The notes beneath the pieces are model-generated. The model searched no databases, had not been told where the DNA came from, and worked only from the letters and a program-made list of their open reading frames with translations. A stretch of DNA of 7,720 nucleotides from positions 1 through 7,720 of the forward strand of contig JANNOS010000021.1 in assembly GCA_031399315.1 (NCBI GenBank), written 5' to 3'. This stretch comes from Methylotenera_A sp031399315 (GTDB taxonomy: Bacteria; Pseudomonadota; Gammaproteobacteria; Burkholderiales; Methylophilaceae). The position numbers and the translations under genes are program-made. Of the stretch, positions 1-5,209 are shown in pieces; the first letter of the stretch is position 1; the number at the start of each line of letters is the position of its first letter.

Positions 1-835
1 GCAACCACGGGATTGCGCTCACGACAAAAGTAATCACCACGGCAAAGCTTTCCATCATCACACGCCCAGCATCTTTAAACGCCCTTACCACTGGCGCAAA
101 AAAACCTTGCTCGGTGATGCCTTGCGCAGCAGTAAAGTCAATACTCACTGCGACTAAATCAGTCTCCTGCGAAAGGATTTTTCGCATACTTAACATGCTA
201 TCTAATTCACTTTGCGTATTTGCCAACTCACGTTCTACATCAATAATATCTTTAAACTTTGCTGTTTTATCATCTAACATGCTGCGCAGTCTATCCCTCA
301 AACTGGTTAGATTTTTAATCCGCGCATCGGTATCTACTACTTGATTGGTTTTATCCTCAGCATCGCGCCCGTGCTGCAACACCTCGCCATTTTTGGCAAG
401 CCCAGTTAAAAATATTTCTACATTTCTAGGCGGCAGCCGCACACTAAGGTTGGCAGATGGCGGGCTATAAGGCGTTTCTTTATTATAATTTGCAGCTAAC
501 ATTTGGCAACTGAGCGCCTCACAATGCTTTACCGCCGCATCAAAAGCCGCCTGCATATTTTCAGCTGGCGTTTCAATTTGCAAATGGTGTCTTAACGCAA
601 TGTATTTCTTATCTGAGCCGCTTATTTTATTTGGCTCAGAAATTTCAGTGAGGCTTTGCTCTGCACCGCCTTGCACCTTCGCTTGATCATTTGCCGCAAG
701 TTTCCCCATTCTAGCCGCCACTGGCGCGGCTGCAGGCACAGCATCTACAGCAGCTTCTGGTGCTGTGCTCGACGATTGCTGCCCACAGCCAAGCAATAAA
801 AAAGGTATCAATAAAACTAGAGATAATTTTCTCAT
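1..835 (-). CDS. DUF4349 family lipoprotein, 3' end cut by the window edge
   Basis: The reading frame starts at the ATG at 835 and stays open to base 1, giving 278 residues without a stop. Residues 1-17 form a lipoprotein signal peptide: a charged start (MRKLS), a hydrophobic run, and lipobox LLGC with Cys17 as the predicted lipidation site. An Ala/Pro/Ser-rich linker follows (about 18-50), then a folded region (78-160) with the pattern of DUF4349, and a long charged helical stretch (about 165-225) likely to be a coiled coil. A hydrophobic segment begins near residue 263 (SFAVVITFVVSAIPWL) and would be the membrane helix usual near the C-terminus of this family. The role is unknown; the features imply a membrane-anchored periplasmic protein. 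It starts 30 bases after ruvA, with a GGGAG sequence ahead of the ATG, so it is probably co-transcribed with ruvA. Family assignment is by pattern recognition. Confidence 0.8.
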   Translation of the reverse strand, partial: MRKLSLVLLIPFLLLGCGQQSSSTAPEAAVDAVPAAAPVAARMGKLAANDQAKVQGGAEQSLTEISEPNKISGSDKKYIALRHHLQIETPAENMQAAFDAAVKHCEALSCQMLAANYNKETPYSPPSANLSVRLPPRNVEIFLTGLAKNGEVLQHGRDAEDKTNQVVDTDARIKNLTSLRDRLRSMLDDKTAKFKDIIDVERELANTQSELDSMLSMRKILSQETDLVAVSIDFTAAQGITEQGFFAPVVRAFKDAGRVMMESFAVVITFVVSAIPWL

Positions 836-865
836 ACGCTGCCTACTCCCATTATTTGTACACTC

Positions 866-1441
866 TTATTTTGAAAGCAGTTTAAGTGCCTGTTTGATGC
901 CATCTGCAACTGTGACGTCTTTTTCTAACAATTTCACCGCCGCTAAAGCTTCTCTATCGTTATAACCTAATGCCAACAGAGCATTCAAAATATCATGACT
1001 AACAGATATTGCATGACTACCCACAGCAGTATCGCCAACTGTGCCAAACTTGTCTTTCAGCTCTAATAACAATCGCTCTGCCGTTTTTTTGCCAATACCT
1101 GGAATGCGCGTTAGCATGCCAACTTCTTGCATACTCACTGCTTGCACTAGGTCTTCAATAGAAACACCGCTTAAAATCGAAAGCGCCGATTTTGCGCCAA
1201 TACCATTTACTTTAAGCAGCTGTTTAAATGTGCTTTTTTCTTGCTCGGTGCCAAACCCATAAAGCAGCTGTGCGTCTTCGCGTACTACCATATAGGTCAA
1301 CAAGTTAACTTTTGCGCCAATCTCTGGCAAGTTATAAAAAGTGCTCATCGGCACCTCAACCTCATAGCCAACACCCGCACAATCTAGCACAATAAGCGGT
1401 GGGGATTTTTCTATCAATAGTCCGTTCAGGCGTGCAATCAT
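866..1441 (-). CDS. ruvA: Holliday junction branch migration complex subunit RuvA
   Basis: RuvA tetramers bind four-way DNA junctions and load the RuvB helicase, driving branch migration in recombinational repair. The 191-residue product is close to the usual length. Domain I (about 1-62) is an OB fold and carries the acidic-pin pair Glu55-Asp56 in REDAQLLYGF, at the same positions as in E. coli. Domain II contains two helix-hairpin-helix motifs, VNGIGAKSALSIL (78-90) and IPGIGKKTAERLLLEL (113-128). Domain III, the RuvB-contacting three-helix bundle, covers about 148-191 and contains ALLALGYNDREA. A charged linker separates domains II and III. The gene follows ruvC by 160 bases, most of which is a palindromic repeat, and is followed after 30 bases by a DUF4349 lipoprotein gene rather than ruvB. 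No strong Shine-Dalgarno sequence precedes the ATG at 1441. Confidence 0.97.
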   Translation of the reverse strand: MIARLNGLLIEKSPPLIVLDCAGVGYEVEVPMSTFYNLPEIGAKVNLLTYMVVREDAQLLYGFGTEQEKSTFKQLLKVNGIGAKSALSILSGVSIEDLVQAVSMQEVGMLTRIPGIGKKTAERLLLELKDKFGTVGDTAVGSHAISVSHDILNALLALGYNDREALAAVKLLEKDVTVADGIKQALKLLSK

Positions 1442-1459
1442 AAATTTAGCTTTTCTAAA

Positions 1460-1468
1460 ATTTTACCA
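1460..1468 (-). promoter_or_regulatory. possible extended -10 promoter for ruvA
   Basis: On the minus strand TGGTAAAAT matches an extended -10 element (TG-N-TAWAAT), about 20 bases before the ruvA ATG and just downstream of the palindromic repeat. No good -35 hexamer is visible. If used, it would let ruvA be transcribed independently of ruvC. Tentative. Confidence 0.28.
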
Positions 1469-1479
1469 AAAGTGAATCT

Positions 1480-1606
1480 TTTAAAATCATTATAGCTAAA
1501 CGAGACAAGGCGCGGATTCAATTTTATGAGAGCGCATACGGGGTTGTATGTAATCGAATAAAATTGAAGGTGCAACGCAGCATCGTAACGCTGGAATGAT
1601 TTTAAA
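1480..1606. repeat. nested palindromic intergenic repeat, copy 1 (ruvC-ruvA gap)
   Basis: This 127-bp imperfect palindrome fills most of the ruvC-ruvA gap. The outer arms are a perfect 12-bp inverted repeat (1480-1491 with 1595-1606), with further scattered pairing inward. An inner perfect 11-bp inverted repeat pairs 1517-1527 (TTCAATTTTAT) with 1558-1568, and a central CATAC/GTATG stem lies at 1535-1539 and 1546-1550. The 73-bp core 1504-1576 matches copy 2 (2198-2270) at 61 positions without gaps. The right arm overlaps the ruvC stop codon (1602-1604). In minus-strand RNA the arms are A-rich then U-rich, so the structure could act as a terminator or attenuator, or protect the transcript end. 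It could equally be a mobile or REP-like element. Function is not shown by the sequence. Confidence 0.85.
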
Positions 1607-2165
1607 TAAGTCGGCCATTTTTAACTCGAAATCCTGCTGTAGCCAATTTCCCCAAGCCTTGACCCCCGTGCGCATGACAGATAGCACACGCCAGCGCATC
1701 GGCAGAATCTGGGCTAGGTGTAGCTGGTAACTTAAGTAAACGTTTCACCATCTCTTGCACTTGCTCTTTCTGTGCATGACCGTTACCCACCACCGCTTGT
1801 TTCACTTGTAGCGCAGTATATTCTGCCACAATTAAATTGCGAATCACTGCCGCACTAATGGCAGCGCCACGCGCTTGACCAAGCAATAATGTGGATTGTG
1901 GATTCACGTTAACGAATACTTTCTCCACTGCCACTTGATTAGGTTGGTAGGTATCAATCACCTCAAACAGCCCGTCCAATATTACTTTTAGCCGCGCCGG
2001 TAATTCTTCACGGTCATCTTCACCTTCTATTGGATTTTTTTTCGCAGAGGCAGTTTTAATGGTGCCACTCGTCACATAAGTGATTTTTTCACCTACTTTT
2101 TCAATCACCCCAAAGCCTGTGAGGCGCAGGCCAGGGTCAATGCCAAGAATTCTAATGTTGTTCAA
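1602..2165 (-). CDS. ruvC: crossover junction endodeoxyribonuclease RuvC
   Basis: RuvC is the dimeric Mg2+-dependent resolvase that nicks Holliday junctions symmetrically after RuvAB branch migration. The 187-residue product has the four acidic catalytic residues of the RNase H-like fold: Asp10 (LGIDPG), Glu81 (AVEKVF), Asp153 and Asp156 (SPDSADALA). The family blocks LGQARG (95-100) and QVKQAVVGNGHAQK (120-133) are also present. Between the third strand (SGTIKT, 33-38) and LPARLK (55-60) there is a charged insert of about 12 residues relative to E. coli RuvC. The start is TTG at 2165: no in-frame ATG lies upstream before a stop, the catalytic Asp is already at residue 10, and AGGTGG sits 4 bases ahead. 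It lies between yebC and ruvA, and a copy of the same palindromic repeat occupies each flank. Confidence 0.97.
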   Translation of the reverse strand: MNNIRILGIDPGLRLTGFGVIEKVGEKITYVTSGTIKTASAKKNPIEGEDDREELPARLKVILDGLFEVIDTYQPNQVAVEKVFVNVNPQSTLLLGQARGAAISAAVIRNLIVAEYTALQVKQAVVGNGHAQKEQVQEMVKRLLKLPATPSPDSADALACAICHAHGGQGLGKLATAGFRVKNGRLI

Positions 2166-2169
2166 AAAA

Positions 2170-2175
2170 CCACCT
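2170..2175 (-). promoter_or_regulatory. ruvC Shine-Dalgarno sequence supporting a TTG start
   Basis: The minus strand reads AGGTGG, then TTTT, then TTG. This strong ribosome binding site fixes the non-ATG start of ruvC. Its first base is also the last base of repeat copy 2, so folding of the repeat in RNA could affect access to it. Confidence 0.75.
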
Positions 2176-2299
2176 AAAAATGAAAAGCGTTAAGTCAGAC
2201 AAGGCGCGGGCTTGATTTTATGAGTGCGCATACGCATTTGTATGCAATCGAATAAAATTAAATCTGCAACACCGTATGACGAAGCGATTTTCATTTTTA
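2175..2299. repeat. nested palindromic intergenic repeat, copy 2 (yebC-ruvC gap)
   Basis: This is the second, 125-bp copy of the element at 1480-1606. The outer arms are a perfect 12-bp inverted repeat, 2175-2186 (TAAAAATGAAAA) with 2288-2299, followed by partial pairing (GCG near 2187-2189 and GTCA near 2194-2197 with their complements around 2278-2286). The inner arms are 2212-2221 and 2252-2261 (one G-T pair), and the apex is GCATAC/GTATGC at 2228-2233 and 2240-2245. The outer arm sequence is unlike that of copy 1 but is still self-complementary, which suggests the fold matters. One arm contains the yebC stop codon (2297-2299); the other abuts the ruvC ribosome binding site. In minus-strand RNA the 3' arm is U-rich (UUUUCAUUUUU), resembling a weak terminator. 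Confidence 0.85.
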
Positions 2300-3022
2300 A
2301 TCTTCTATTACAGCCGTCGTATAAACATCTTGCACATCGTCTAAATCTTCCAACGCATCTAAAATTTTCTGCATTTTCACCGCATCGTCGCCAGTAAATA
2401 TGGTTTCCATATTCGGTTTCATAATCACTTCTGCCACCATTGCTTTTAGGCCTGCCGCTTCCATCGCTTCTTTCACAGCAATAAAGTCATTAGGTGGCGT
2501 AATCACTTCTATGCTGCCGTCTTCATCGGTGACAATATCTTCTGCACCAGCCTCAAGCGCCACTTCCATCACTTTATCTTCGCTCAAACCTGGCTCATAA
2601 ATCAATTGCCCGCAATGCTTAAACATAAACACCACACTACCATCGGTGCCTAAATTGCCGCCGTATTTGCTCAGCGCATGGCGCACATCCATCACCGCGC
2701 GCTGTTTGTTGTCGGTCAGGCAATCAATAATAATGGCAGCACCATTAATGCCATAGCCTTCGTAACGAATTTCCTCGTAGTTAACACCTTCAAGCTCGCC
2801 CGTGCCTTTTTTAATGGCGCGCATGATGTTGTCAGCGGGCATGTTTTCTTCTTTGGCCTCGGCTACAGCTGCGCGCAAGCGCGGATTCATATTTGTATCG
2901 CCGCCACCTAATCGCGCTGCCACGGTAATTTCTTTAATGATTTTGGTGAAAATTTTGCCGCGTTTGGCATCTTGGCGACCTTTGCGGTGTTGAATATTTG
3001 CCCATTTACTATGTCCTGCCAT
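2297..3022 (-). CDS. yebC: YebC/PmpR family (TACO1-like) protein
   Basis: The 241-residue product is a full-length YebC family member. The start MAGHSKWANIQHRKGRQDAK, the block RLRAAVAEAKEENMPADNIMRAIKKGTGE (49-77), YEGYGINGAAIIIDCLTDNKQRA (87-109) and GGNLGTDGSVVFMFKHCG (120-137) are all hallmarks. Family members were long annotated as transcriptional regulators. Bacterial YebC and mitochondrial TACO1 are now linked to ribosome function, easing stalls at proline-rich stretches; that role is known from the family, not from this sequence. It is a cytoplasmic protein. The ATG at 3022 is preceded by AAGGG. The gene order yebC-ruvC-ruvA is widespread in proteobacteria. A palindromic repeat begins within its stop codon, and ruvC follows 131 bases later. 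Upstream, the EamA transporter gene ends 59 bases away on the same strand. Confidence 0.97.
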   Translation of the reverse strand: MAGHSKWANIQHRKGRQDAKRGKIFTKIIKEITVAARLGGGDTNMNPRLRAAVAEAKEENMPADNIMRAIKKGTGELEGVNYEEIRYEGYGINGAAIIIDCLTDNKQRAVMDVRHALSKYGGNLGTDGSVVFMFKHCGQLIYEPGLSEDKVMEVALEAGAEDIVTDEDGSIEVITPPNDFIAVKEAMEAAGLKAMVAEVIMKPNMETIFTGDDAVKMQKILDALEDLDDVQDVYTTAVIED

Positions 3023-3081
3023 GCTACTTAACCCTTGATAATGTTATAAAAAATGTGATTTTACCACGTCCGGTGGCACTA

Positions 3082-3993
3082 TTATTCCTGCCCTTGCGCT
3101 GGGTCTATTTGCTGATGCTTGCGTATTGTAATCGCCGAAATAGTTACCAAAGCTATGGCAATAAAAAACATACCGATTAACTCAATCGTACTTGGCCGCT
3201 CCCCCAATTGTGCCCATGCTGCGCTCACGCCTATCACTGGGGCCAGCATGCTGGCCATGCTGGCAACGCCAGCAGGCAAGCGTTGCAGGGCATACATCCA
3301 CAGCACCCAAGCAAGCGAACCACTTAAAAAAATGCTGTAAATAATGGTTAAGTAAAACGTTTGTGTCCATTGAATTGGCGGTGCAGGCAATATTAGCGCG
3401 ATGACAATAATGGGGATTGAACCTAACAGCGTTGGCCAAGCGGTGATATTCAGCAAATCTAGATCTGGGCGACGTTTATGTAGTTTTTTAGACACGATGG
3501 CTGAAATCGCCCATGAAATACCCGAGCCAAGCGCCATCAACATACTCACACCATCACCCTTAAGATGTAGTGGATCAAATATCAGCACAATACCAAATAG
3601 CGCAAATGCGACCGCCAGCCACTGCCAGCCTTGTACTTTTTCGCCCAATATTGGCCATGCAAACAACATCACCCAAAACGGCATGGTGTATGAAAGCACC
3701 GCGGTTTTACCCGCGCCGCCTTCTACTAATGCCCAAATCAGCAACCCTGTAAAGCCACAGGTTTGCAGCAAACCCAAGGCTAACATGGTGGGAAACTCTT
3801 TTAACGTCAGCGGCCTTTTAGTAAAAAAAAGCACTAAAAATAGCATTACGGCACCTAAAAAAGTGCGCAAGCCGGCAAACTGAAACGGGCTGGCATATTG
3901 TACGGCCAACTTCATCACTACCCAGTTATAGCCCCAAATCAACGTCAGTAAAAATAGTGCGATAAATGCTTTAATAGTCGTATTATTTTTCAT
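3082..3993 (-). CDS. EamA/DMT superfamily transporter (drug/metabolite exporter type)
   Basis: This 303-residue integral membrane protein has about ten predicted helices arranged as two EamA repeats (about 8-140 and 147-290). The first repeat carries IWGYNWVVMKLA (19-30), RTFLGAVML (43-51) and the loop AVLSYTMPFWVML (98-110); the second carries GSGISWAISAIVSKK (156-170) and ASMASMLAPVIGVSAAWAQLGE (244-265). The Pro and Glu residues after helix 4 (WPILGE) and near helix 9 (LGERPS) are characteristic of the family. Members export amino acids, metabolites or drugs, but substrate cannot be read from sequence. The C-terminal tail is short and polar (RKHQQIDPAQGQE). The ATG at 3991-3993 has no obvious Shine-Dalgarno sequence. 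The gene is divergent from the CBS gene and is followed by yebC 59 bases downstream with no clear terminator, so read-through into yebC is possible. Confidence 0.93.
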   Translation of the reverse strand: MKNNTTIKAFIALFLLTLIWGYNWVVMKLAVQYASPFQFAGLRTFLGAVMLFLVLFFTKRPLTLKEFPTMLALGLLQTCGFTGLLIWALVEGGAGKTAVLSYTMPFWVMLFAWPILGEKVQGWQWLAVAFALFGIVLIFDPLHLKGDGVSMLMALGSGISWAISAIVSKKLHKRRPDLDLLNITAWPTLLGSIPIIVIALILPAPPIQWTQTFYLTIIYSIFLSGSLAWVLWMYALQRLPAGVASMASMLAPVIGVSAAWAQLGERPSTIELIGMFFIAIALVTISAITIRKHQQIDPAQGQE

Positions 3994-4092
3994 GATTTAA
4001 AAATGCGTTTTGATATCGACATTATAAGGTGTATATTTTTATTCATACTTCAAACATACAAATATCACATATAAAAACATTAGGGAGAGACC
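3994..4092. promoter_or_regulatory. divergent promoter region between EamA and CBS genes
   Basis: This 99-bp, very AT-rich gap separates two divergent starts and so should hold promoters for both. On the minus strand a perfect TATAAT (complement of 4021-4026) lies 28 bases before the EamA ATG, but the -35 region is poor. On the plus strand TATAAA (4070-4075) could be the -10 for the CBS gene, also with a weak -35. AGGGAG at 4082-4087 is the CBS ribosome binding site. The promoter positions are tentative. Confidence 0.45.
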
Positions 4093-4527
4093 ATGAAAAC
4101 ACTAAAACAAATTTTAGATGAGAAAAAACACAAAGAAATTATTTCAATCGCGCCGCATCGTCCAGTATTTGATGCCTTGGTGATCTTGGCAGAATATAAA
4201 ATTGGCGCGCTTGCAGTGATGCAAAACGATAAATTAGTCGGGATATTTTCTGAGCGTGATTACGCGCGCGAAGTCGTGTTACAAGGTCGCTCATCCAAAG
4301 CCACTGCGATAGCTGAAGTGATGACCTCCATGGTAATTACTGGAAAACCAATTGATTTAGTAGATAGCACCATGCGCTTGATGTCTGAAAAACGGATTCG
4401 CCACCTACCCGTTGTGGATGGTGAGAATCTAATCGGCATGCTATCAATGGGTGATTTAGTAAAAGAAGTGATTACCGAACAGGAGCGCATGATTAAGCTA
4501 TTAGAAAGCTATATTAAAGGCGGCTAA
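4093..4527 (+). CDS. CBS-domain protein (two CBS motifs, stand-alone)
   Basis: The 144-residue soluble protein consists of a CBS pair (Bateman module) and little else. CBS1 spans about 12-66 (ISIAPHRPVFDALVILAEYKIGALAV, then KLVGIFSERDYAREV) and CBS2 about 74-130 (VMTSMVITGKPIDLVDSTMRLMSEKRIRHLPVVDGENLIGMLSMGDLVK). The SERD and SMGD segments sit where CBS pairs bind the ribose or phosphate of adenine nucleotides. Such modules sense AMP, ATP, SAM or NADH, but with no attached catalytic domain the partner is unknown. The C-terminal tail (TEQERMIKLLESYIKGG) is helical. The start is an ATG with a strong AGGGAG site 5 bases ahead. It is the only plus-strand gene in the window, divergent from the exporter gene and convergent with yjbQ. 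Family confidence is high; function is unassigned. Confidence 0.92.
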   Translation: MKTLKQILDEKKHKEIISIAPHRPVFDALVILAEYKIGALAVMQNDKLVGIFSERDYAREVVLQGRSSKATAIAEVMTSMVITGKPIDLVDSTMRLMSEKRIRHLPVVDGENLIGMLSMGDLVKEVITEQERMIKLLESYIKGG

Positions 4528-4533
4528 CACTAA

Positions 4534-4641
4534 AAAAACATGCTCTGGGAGCCAATATCCATGCGGCTTTCAGGCATGAATAACCAGCTTCAGCTGGTAT
4601 ATTCTGCGGGGATGACCCTTGCGGTTACAGAGCATGTTTTT
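4534..4641. repeat. cloverleaf-like palindromic element between convergent genes
   Basis: A perfect 14-bp inverted repeat (4534-4547 AAAAACATGCTCTG with 4628-4641) closes about 80 bases that contain three further potential hairpins. These are CATGC/GCATG (4560-4564, 4574-4578); ACCAGC/GCTGGT with a TTCA loop (4583-4598), extended by GAATA/TATTC around a bulged A (4578-4604); and a GGG/CCC stem with an ATGA loop (4609-4618), extended by GC/GC (4606-4622). Outside the arms there are seven A on the left and five T on the right, so RNA from either strand would end its stem in a U-run. The likely minimum role is a bidirectional terminator for the CBS gene and yjbQ. The elaborate interior is more than a terminator needs, so a structured RNA or a small non-autonomous element is possible. 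Confidence 0.7.
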
Positions 4642-4663
4642 ACGTGTTTATTGATTGCAAAAC

Positions 4664-5083
4664 TTACTCACCTATAATTTTAACCAGCACACGTTTTTTG
4701 CGTCGACCATCAAACTCGCCGTAAAAAATCTGCTCCCACGGGCCAAAATCTAACTGACCATCGGTAATCGCAACCACCACTTCGCGCCCCATGATTTGGC
4801 GCTTCATATGCGCATCGGCGTTATCTTCGCCCGTATCGTTATGGCGATAAAACTGTAGCGGCTCGTGCGGCGCAAGCCTCTCTAACCACTGCGTGTAATC
4901 GTGATGAAGTCCACGTTCATCATCGTTAATAAACACGCTGGCGGTAATATGCATGGCGTTCACCAGCACAAGCCCTTCGCGCACGCCGCTCTCACGCAGG
5001 CATTCACGTACTTCTTCAGTGATGCGAATAAACGCCACGCGAGTGGGTGGATTAAACCAGAGTTCTTTGCGAAAGCTTTTCAT
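4664..5083 (-). CDS. yjbQ: YjbQ / UPF0047 family protein (secondary thiamine-phosphate synthase type)
   Basis: The 139-residue product spans the whole UPF0047 (YjbQ) family. Landmarks are the N-terminal segment RVAFIRITEEV (15-25), GLVLVNAMHITASVFINDDERGLHHDY (37-63) with His45, the signature HNDTGEDNADAHMKRQIMGREV (81-102) with conserved His81, Asp87, Asn88 and His92, and GQLDFGPWEQIFYGEFDGRRKKRVLVKIIGE (109-139). E. coli YjbQ can supply weak thiamine-phosphate synthase activity when overproduced, hence the common database name; the physiological role is uncertain. It is predicted to be a small cytoplasmic trimeric protein. The ATG at 5083 has GGGGAAA about 7 bases upstream. It is transcribed alone: an intrinsic terminator of the preceding gene lies upstream and a cloverleaf palindrome downstream. 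No thiamine genes are nearby. Confidence 0.93.
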   Translation of the reverse strand: MKSFRKELWFNPPTRVAFIRITEEVRECLRESGVREGLVLVNAMHITASVFINDDERGLHHDYTQWLERLAPHEPLQFYRHNDTGEDNADAHMKRQIMGREVVVAITDGQLDFGPWEQIFYGEFDGRRKKRVLVKIIGE

Positions 5084-5118
5084 GACGATTTCCCCAATGT
5101 GTTAAGTCAATGTTTTGG

Positions 5119-5147
5119 TATATATTCAAGGTAATTTTAGCATCCAA
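5119..5147 (-). promoter_or_regulatory. possible promoter of yjbQ
   Basis: On the minus strand TTGGAT (5147-5142) and TATATA (5124-5119) are spaced by 17 bases, about 35 bases before the yjbQ ATG. Both hexamers are only moderate matches to sigma-70. A CCAAA/TTTGG inverted repeat (5144-5148, 5155-5159) overlaps the -35 and could be an operator or chance. The preceding terminator makes a promoter in this gap likely, but its exact position is uncertain. Confidence 0.3.
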
Positions 5148-5168
5148 AATCAACTTTGGCACAAACAA

Positions 5169-5194
5169 AAAAGGCTTCCTAATGGAAGCCTTTT
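5169..5194 (-). terminator. intrinsic terminator after the SoxYZ carrier gene
   Basis: A perfect 11-bp stem (AAAAGGCTTCC / GGAAGCCTTTT) with a 4-base loop lies 15 bases after the soxYZ stop codon. On the minus strand the stem runs into six T (complement of 5167-5172), the classic rho-independent pattern for that gene. On the plus strand the T-run is only four bases, and no plus-strand gene enters here. Confidence 0.9.
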
Positions 5195-5209
5195 AGCAAA
5201 ATTTAAAAC

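Noticed and set aside
1496..1699. Open frame on the minus strand spanning repeat copy 1 and the end of ruvC
   Set aside because: It overlaps ruvC in another frame and runs through the palindrome. Its translation shows no domain pattern, and ruvC explains the sequence.
3045..3081. Possible terminator between the EamA gene and yebC (CCAC/GTGG hairpin)
   Set aside because: The stem is only 4 bp and no U-run follows it directly on the minus strand, so a terminator call is not supported.
3235..3262. Short tandem repeat containing CATGCTGGC in the EamA gene
   Set aside because: It encodes an ASM-ASM dipeptide-like repeat within a transmembrane helix that fits the family pattern, so no separate element is needed.
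3401..3883. 160-codon plus-strand open frame inside the EamA transporter gene
   Set aside because: It is a shadow of a highly convincing ten-helix membrane protein on the other strand. It has no ribosome binding site and its composition is low in recognisable structure.
4534..4641. tRNA or tmRNA reading of the cloverleaf element
   Set aside because: The closing stem is 14 bp rather than 7. There is no T-loop GTTCAA-type sequence, no D-loop consensus and no CCA end, so it is not a tRNA.
5144..5159. CCAAA/TTTGG inverted repeat upstream of yjbQ as a regulator site
   Set aside because: Only five pairs, AT-rich, and no known operator is matched; chance occurrence is likely.
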